A program made the translations under genes and the position numbers. From positions 1-6,275 of the forward strand of contig JAFDJI010000237.1 of assembly GCA_019307545.1 (NCBI GenBank): a DNA stretch of 6,275 nucleotides, given 5' to 3'. The DNA is from Deltaproteobacteria bacterium (GTDB lineage: Bacteria > Myxococcota_A > UBA796 > GCA-2862545). Of this stretch, positions 4,281 through 6,275 are shown piece by piece. Positions within the stretch are counted from its first letter, which is position 1. Each line of letters starts with the position of its first letter. The notes beneath the pieces were generated by a model. The model had not been told where the DNA came from. It worked only from the letters and a program-made list of their open reading frames with translations, and made no database searches.

Positions 4281-5691
4281 CGGACGGGTTCCGGGCTCGT
4301 TCCGCGACCCGAGCGGGTTCCTGTTCCGGCACCAGGGTCGGGTCTACCGGCATGTCGGCCCCCGCTACGCCGAGGACTACGCCCTGCTGATGGATTCGGG
4401 CCTGCACGCGGCCCTGGTGGCGGACGGCGACCTGGTGGACCACGAGGAGGTCGACGACCTCATCGCACCCGACGCCTCCCCCCCGTTCCGAACCCTGCTG
4501 CCCGAGCAGATCGACACCCTGTCCTGGCCCTACGAGTGGTGCTTCGGCCAACTCGGGGACGCCGCGCTGCTCACCCTCCGGGTCCACCGGAAGGCCCTGG
4601 AGCACGGGATGTGCCTCAAGGACGCCAGCGCATACAACGTGCAGTTCCGGCACGGCCGGCCGGTCCTCATCGACACCCTGTCCTTCGCGCGGTGGGACAC
4701 CGACGCGCCCTGGGTGGCGTACCAGCAGTTCTGCAAGCACTTCCTCGCGCCGCTCGCGCTGATGGCGAAGGTGGACATCCGTCTGGCCGGTCTCCTCCGG
4801 GTCCACATCGACGGCATCCCCCTCGACCTCGCGAGCCGCCTGCTCCCGTGGGGCACCCGGCTCTCCCCGGGCCTGGCGGCCCACCTCCACCTCCACGCCC
4901 GCGCCCAGCGCACCTGGGGCGATGCCGCCGGAGAGGGCAAGCCGCCGCCGAAGCCCTCCTTCAGCCACAACGCGATGATCGGGCTCGTCGGGAGCCTGGA
5001 GAAGGCGGTCAGGGGCCTCCGCTGGGAACCCTCGGGCACGGAGTGGGCCGACTACTACGCCCGGACGAGCTACGACGACGAGGCCCTGCAACACAAGACC
5101 GACCTGGTCGCGGCGTTGATCGATGAGGTCGGCCCCACGAGCGCCTGGGACCTGGGGGCGAACGACGGGCGGTTCAGCCGACTCGCCGTGGAGCGGGGGG
5201 CAAGCACGGTGGCCTGGGACCTCGACCCGGCGGCGGTCGAGCGGTGCTGGCGCGGGTGCCGCGAGGAGCGGATCGACCTGCTCCCGCTGGTGCTCGACCT
5301 CACCAATCCCAGCCCCGGTCTGGGGTGGGCCCACACCGAGCGGGCCTCGCTCCAGGACCGCGGTCCGGTGGACCTGGTGATGGCCCTCGCCCTGGTCCAC
5401 CACCTGGCGATCGGGAACAACGTCCCCCTCGACCGGATCGCCGCCTGGCTGGTGCGCCTGGGAGGTTCCCTGATCGTCGAGTTCGTCCCGAAGTCCGACC
5501 CGCAGGTCCGGCGGATGCTCGCCACCCGCGAGGACGTGTTCCCCGACTACACCTGGGAGGGCTTCGAGGCGGCCTTCTCCCGCCACGCCACCATCGCGCG
5601 CCGCGAACCGGTCCCCGGGACCGAGCGGAGCCTCTATTTGCTCCGCGCTGGCGTCCCGCGGGAGGTCCGGGACACGTCTATCGGGTCGTAG
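4264..5691 (+). CDS. NoeA-like class I SAM-dependent methyltransferase with kinase-like N-terminal region
   Basis: This 475-aa protein resembles the family annotated as nodulation protein NoeA-related or large class I methyltransferases. The C-terminal half holds a Rossmann methyltransferase: motif I SAWDLGANDGRFSRLA (293-308), AWDLDPAAVERC (317-328, acidic residue after beta-2), PVDLVMALALVHHL (368-381, beta-4) and LIVEFVPKSDPQ (403-414, beta-5). The N-terminal half contains DPSGFLFRHQGRVYRHV (15-31), LSWPYEWCFGQLGDAALLTL (86-105) and LKDASAYNVQFRHGRPVLID (118-137). In the last motif, D120, N125 and D137 are spaced like the catalytic loop and metal-binding Asp of protein kinases and APH enzymes. 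The ATG at 4264 lies three bases after GAGGAGG and overlaps the preceding gene by 17 bp. The substrate is unknown; a surface glycan or lipid is plausible from context. The 3' end overlaps the convergent sulfatase gene. Confidence 0.85.
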   Translation: MPSPADGRVPGSFRDPSGFLFRHQGRVYRHVGPRYAEDYALLMDSGLHAALVADGDLVDHEEVDDLIAPDASPPFRTLLPEQIDTLSWPYEWCFGQLGDAALLTLRVHRKALEHGMCLKDASAYNVQFRHGRPVLIDTLSFARWDTDAPWVAYQQFCKHFLAPLALMAKVDIRLAGLLRVHIDGIPLDLASRLLPWGTRLSPGLAAHLHLHARAQRTWGDAAGEGKPPPKPSFSHNAMIGLVGSLEKAVRGLRWEPSGTEWADYYARTSYDDEALQHKTDLVAALIDEVGPTSAWDLGANDGRFSRLAVERGASTVAWDLDPAAVERCWRGCREERIDLLPLVLDLTNPSPGLGWAHTERASLQDRGPVDLVMALALVHHLAIGNNVPLDRIAAWLVRLGGSLIVEFVPKSDPQVRRMLATREDVFPDYTWEGFEAAFSRHATIARREPVPGTERSLYLLRAGVPREVRDTSIGS

Positions 5692-6275
5692 GGTCGGCTC
5701 CAACGGGAGTAGTACGCACGATCCCGGAGACGCCCCAGGTCGGTGCCGAGGACCGCGTCGAACACCAGCCGCAGGACGTTCACCGCGGTGAGATTGTCGT
5801 TGAACCCCGCGTAGTCGCCGCCCGGGAGGTGGACGGCGGCGAGGATCGACATCCGCTCCTTCACGTCGGTCTGGCTGGGGCTCGACCACTCCAGGCGGGC
5901 GCCGGGCCCGTGGTCGGACAGGATCACGATCGCCGCGTTCCCCCCGGTGCGCTCGAGGATCGCGTCGACCACCTCTGTCAGCCGGGCGCCGAAGTAGGCC
6001 ACCTGGTCGACGTAGCCCTCCTCGTAGACCTCGGCGTAGGGGTCGCCGTGACGCCGGTGCATCATCTGCCAGGCACTGCCGTCCGCCACGGTCATCTCGG
6101 CTGCGCTCGGACGGTAGGCGCCGTCCGCCCGGAACAGGAAGGGGGGGTGGGGTGCGACGATGTGGGTGTAGACGAAGGCCGGCCCGTCGACGCCGGGATC
6201 GGCGGCGAGGTGGTCGAGTTGGAACTCGAGGTGGTTGCGGCGGATCGCGTGCTGTAGGCGCCCCGGCGGCTGCCC
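5634..6275 (-). CDS. Sulfatase/alkaline-phosphatase-fold protein, C-terminal part (5' end beyond window)
   Basis: The minus-strand frame is open from the right edge to a TAG at 5636-5634, giving the last 213 residues of a larger protein. Visible motifs are FVYTHIVAPHPPFLFRADGAY (about 34-54 of the fragment), typical of membrane-associated sulfatases and phosphoethanolamine- or LTA-synthase relatives, and AAIVILSDHGPG (114-125), which carries the metal-binding Asp-His pair. LTAVNVLRLVFDAVLG (162-177) and YYSRWSRPYDPIDV (188-201) follow, as in relatives. The nucleophile (Ser, Cys or Thr) and any membrane helices would be upstream and are not visible. An internal ATG at 6095 is not the start, since conserved sequence continues before it. 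The family hydrolyses or transfers sulfate or phosphate esters on envelope glycans or lipids. The last 58 bp overlap tail-to-tail with the NoeA-like gene. Confidence 0.88.
   Translation of the reverse strand, partial: GQPPGRLQHAIRRNHLEFQLDHLAADPGVDGPAFVYTHIVAPHPPFLFRADGAYRPSAAEMTVADGSAWQMMHRRHGDPYAEVYEEGYVDQVAYFGARLTEVVDAILERTGGNAAIVILSDHGPGARLEWSSPSQTDVKERMSILAAVHLPGGDYAGFNDNLTAVNVLRLVFDAVLGTDLGRLRDRAYYSRWSRPYDPIDVSRTSRGTPARSK

Noticed and set aside
4210..5889. Long minus-strand ORF of 559 codons opposite the NoeA-like gene
   Set aside because: Rich in Gly, Arg, Pro, Glu and Val with no recognisable domain. It is the antisense shadow of a GC-rich gene whose plus-strand product has clear methyltransferase motifs.
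6093..6095. ATG at 6095 as the start of the sulfatase gene
   Set aside because: The same frame stays open to the edge and carries the conserved THIVAPHPPF motif upstream, so the gene is truncated by the window.
5244..6257. Plus-strand ORF of 337 codons over the 3' end of the methyltransferase and the sulfatase gene
   Set aside because: Low-complexity Pro/Arg/Gly/Val composition. It crosses two real genes in the wrong frame or strand.
1..6275. CRISPR arrays, tRNA/rRNA genes, transposon ends or attachment sites
   Set aside because: No regularly spaced repeats, cloverleaf-like segments, transposase motifs or long terminal inverted repeats were seen on reading both strands.

Overview
The window looks like chromosomal DNA from a high-GC bacterium. 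Codon-position bias, short intergenic gaps, Shine-Dalgarno motifs and overlapping start/stop codons are all bacterial. The gene content (saccharopine-dehydrogenase-like enzymes, FkbM and NoeA-like methyltransferases, a membrane sulfatase) would fit a Myxococcota or other deltaproteobacterial-type genome, but nothing here fixes the phylum. I saw no tRNA, rRNA, CRISPR array, insertion sequence or phage gene.

Left half, minus strand (about 3232 down to 1). A compact operon starts with a 44-codon ORF (3232-3098). Its TGA overlaps the TTG start of a saccharopine-dehydrogenase-family protein (3101-1758). That gene is followed after 21 bp by an alanine dehydrogenase/PNT-fold enzyme most like N5-(carboxyethyl)ornithine synthase (1736-609). 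Both large genes use non-ATG starts behind strong Shine-Dalgarno sequences: TTG for the first and apparently ATT for the second. The two large frames are also in register, separated by one TAG. Together they look like an opine- or saccharopine-type amino-acid pathway: one enzyme of each fold, as in the lysine-ketoglutarate reductase/saccharopine dehydrogenase pair. After about 170 bp containing a UUCG-capped hairpin comes a membrane-anchored FkbM-type methyltransferase homologue that runs off the left edge. It seems to have lost two internal blocks, including the SAM-binding core.

Right half (3359 to the end). An isoprenylcysteine-carboxyl-methyltransferase-family membrane protein (3359-3946, +) is divergent from the operon. 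After a hairpin and a possible promoter comes a two-gene unit: an 85-aa secreted or membrane protein with a YLDPGTGSM motif (4023-4280), overlapping by 17 bp a 475-aa NoeA-like SAM methyltransferase (4264-5691). The N-terminal half of the methyltransferase carries residues spaced like a protein-kinase/APH catalytic core. Its 3' end overlaps tail-to-tail by 58 bp with a minus-strand sulfatase/alkaline-phosphatase-fold gene that enters from the right edge (6275-5634). This right-hand group resembles envelope or surface-glycan modification loci.

Base composition shifts across the window: sampled lines are about 50% GC in the FkbM gene and about 73% in the NoeA-like gene. The left part may therefore have a different history.
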